Assembly (NCBI GenBank): GCA_966211965.1
Contig: CBIHON010000042.1
Location: 1-46,106 of the forward strand
DNA from: CBIHON01 sp966211965
Lineage (GTDB): Bacteria; Pseudomonadota; Gammaproteobacteria; Burkholderiales; Burkholderiaceae_D
DNA length: 46,106 nt
Reading direction: 5' to 3'
The notes under the pieces are model-generated. The model ran no database searches and was not told the origin of the DNA. It saw only the letters and a program-made list of their open reading frames with translations. Positions 44,731 through 46,106 of the stretch are shown here, piece by piece (positions within the stretch are counted from its first letter, which is position 1; each line of letters opens with the position of its first letter). Made by a program: the position numbers and the translations under genes.

Positions 44731-45845
44731 GTTTTAGCACTAGCCGCTTGCGCGCTTCTCTTGGCGCCGCGCGCGAACGCCTGCGTGCACGGTTGCGCGT
44801 CTATAGCGATGATCTCCTGATCAGCGGCATCATCCTGGCCGTGTTGATTGGTTTTATGATGCCGTCCATGGTCGTCACCATCCCCGCCGGTCACCTCGGC
44901 GTCTTATGGAAACGTTTCGGCGGCGGCACGGTAGTCGATCATGTGATTCACGAAGGCACCTCGCTGATTTTTCCCTGGGACAAGATATTCGTCTACGATG
45001 CGCGGCTGCAAAGCGTTGACCGCGAGTTCGAGGTGCTGTCGTCGGACGGATTGAAACTCAAGGTCGACCTTGCCTGGCGTTTCCGGGTGATTCCATCCGT
45101 ACTCGGCAAGCTGCACCAATATGCCGGCCCCGGATATCCGGAAACCTTGCTGGCGCCATCGGTGGGAGCACGTGCGCGCGACGTGATTGCCATCTACCGG
45201 CCGGAAGATATTTACACTGACCACCGCCTGGAAATCCAGTCCCAGATTTCCGAATCGGTGCGCTATGACTTGAAAAATCGCTTCAACATGGAAGGATCTG
45301 AAGGCAAGGAGTGGATCACCATCGAGGACGTGCTGATCAAGCGCATCGTATTGCCGGAAGGAGTGCAGGAATCGATCGTGCGCAAGAACATGGCCAAGCA
45401 TGAAGTCGAGCAATATTCGTTGATCGTGGAAAAAGAACTGAAGGAAACGGAACGCAAGCGGGTGGAAGCGCTGGGCATCCGCAACTTCCAGGAAATCGTC
45501 AGCAGCGGCATGACCGAATCCTATCTGCGTTGGCGCGGCATCGAGGCCACGTTGGAGCTGGCTCGCTCGACCAACGCCAAGGTCGTCGTGGTCGGCAACA
45601 GCAAGACGGGCGGTCTGCCCTTGATTTCGATCAGCGGCGATGCGCCTAAACTGGAGGAGCCGAGCCACAACACTTCGACGACAAAACCGCGTACCGGCGA
45701 CGCCACCGTCAGCGAATCGTCCATTCCCAAAAATGAACAACGCCCTGACACCAAGATGATGACGAAGCCGGATTCTCAAGTTGCGCAAACCAAGGTACCG
45801 GTGGATAAGGCGCCGCACCATGCCGGCAAGGTCGGGTCCAGGTAG
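44727..45845 (+). CDS. SPFH/prohibitin-family membrane protein
   Basis: A 372-residue protein with one membrane segment near residues 31-53 (LISGIILAVLIGFMMPSMVVTI), the SPFH/band 7 domain (about 54-250, IPAGHLGVLWKRFGGG to DVLIKRIVLPEGVQ) and a helical coiled region (EKELKETERKRVEALGI). The tail is Ser/Thr/Lys/Pro-rich and disordered. Such proteins form ring-like scaffolds that organise membrane domains or control membrane proteases. It overlaps the ABC exporter by four bases, so it probably helps assemble or localise the exporter. It is the last gene of the operon. Confidence 0.88.
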   Translation: MSFSTSRLRASLGAARERLRARLRVYSDDLLISGIILAVLIGFMMPSMVVTIPAGHLGVLWKRFGGGTVVDHVIHEGTSLIFPWDKIFVYDARLQSVDREFEVLSSDGLKLKVDLAWRFRVIPSVLGKLHQYAGPGYPETLLAPSVGARARDVIAIYRPEDIYTDHRLEIQSQISESVRYDLKNRFNMEGSEGKEWITIEDVLIKRIVLPEGVQESIVRKNMAKHEVEQYSLIVEKELKETERKRVEALGIRNFQEIVSSGMTESYLRWRGIEATLELARSTNAKVVVVGNSKTGGLPLISISGDAPKLEEPSHNTSTTKPRTGDATVSESSIPKNEQRPDTKMMTKPDSQVAQTKVPVDKAPHHAGKVGSR

Positions 45846-45997
45846 GGATGACTGGTCCGGTTTCACGAAGAGCTGACGCGCGGAACTGCGGCCGTTTCTT
45901 TGAAGGTATCGGTGGCCGGTGTGGTTTGCCGGTGCGGGCCGGGTAGTCTCCGTCCCTGAGGTGAGCGCAGACTGTGCGCACAGGAATCGGCCAATCG

Positions 45998-46055
45998 CTA
46001 GAGCCTGTTATGAACTCAAGCAGGGACCCCTGCTTGAGTTCATAACAGGCTCTAG
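45998..46055. repeat. 58-bp near-perfect palindrome (AGAGCC...GGCTCT family)
   Basis: Two 28-base arms (45998-46025 and 46028-46055) are exact reverse complements with only AC between them. They start CTAGAGCCTGTTATGAAC. The element follows the SPFH gene by 152 bp and could act as a strong hairpin terminator in both directions, but no U-tract follows. The bases 45846-45997 show no convincing gene. Confidence 0.8.
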
Positions 46056-46106
46056 TAGCCAGTCAGTTTGAATTTACGGGTTCTGCTGCAGTCTGAGCAA
46101 GACGAA

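Noticed and set aside
45846..45981. Minus-strand open frame overlapping the end of the SPFH gene (45709-45981)
   Set aside because: It is mostly antisense to the SPFH gene, is Pro/Arg-rich, has no domain and has no ribosome-binding site.

Overview
The window reads as a chromosomal segment of a Burkholderiales betaproteobacterium, most likely of the Oxalobacteraceae type (Herminiimonas, Collimonas, Janthinobacterium relatives). This is inferred from the fused indolepyruvate ferredoxin oxidoreductase, the RegB/RegA pair, the exosortase H / IPTL-CTERM pair, the moderately high GC content and the family resemblance of most proteins. No RNA genes, complete transposons or CRISPR arrays were seen.

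Layout. (1) 1-5113: the end of a chemotaxis-like operon: the tail of a methyl-accepting protein, a hybrid CheA with a receiver domain, CheB, and a receiver-histidine kinase. The order recalls Wsp-type systems, but a kinase takes the place of WspR. (2) 5114-5661: a non-coding stretch holding a 21-codon remnant of an Rrf2-type regulator, two abutting inverted-repeat elements and a good sigma-28 promoter in front of a small YjfB-like motility protein. (3) 5951-10065: a BNR-repeat protein coupled to a MoaD/ThiS-like protein, a DUF924 protein, a DUF4337 membrane protein and a type II NADH dehydrogenase. (4) 10213-13187: an aminotransferase and a flavin monooxygenase, divergent from an HxlR regulator. 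(5) 13232-19231: a TonB receptor, Asp-box protein and TlpA thioredoxin operon, divergent from RegB/RegA, with a RegA-box-like site between them. (6) 19300-20627: an orphan IncP-type TraL/TraM pair with no other conjugation genes. (7) 20743-24243: the fused indolepyruvate ferredoxin oxidoreductase.

(8) 24406-40832 is the most striking region. It holds a 3229-residue secreted repeat protein ending in an IPTL-CTERM sorting signal, a 7TMR-DISM histidine kinase with an overlapping AraC-type response regulator, exosortase H (xrtH), its associated membrane protein and a lipoprotein serine hydrolase. A sorting enzyme, one giant candidate substrate and a likely regulator therefore sit side by side. 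(9) 40897-45845 is a tight operon of a YcjF/DUF697-like protein, a type II thioesterase, a secreted unknown, a 65-residue membrane protein, a SyrD/PvdE-type cyclic-peptide exporter and an SPFH/prohibitin protein. It looks like a peptide-export module lacking its synthetase. The window ends in a 58-bp palindrome that shares AGAGCC...GGCTCT ends with intergenic elements at 5306 and 37547.
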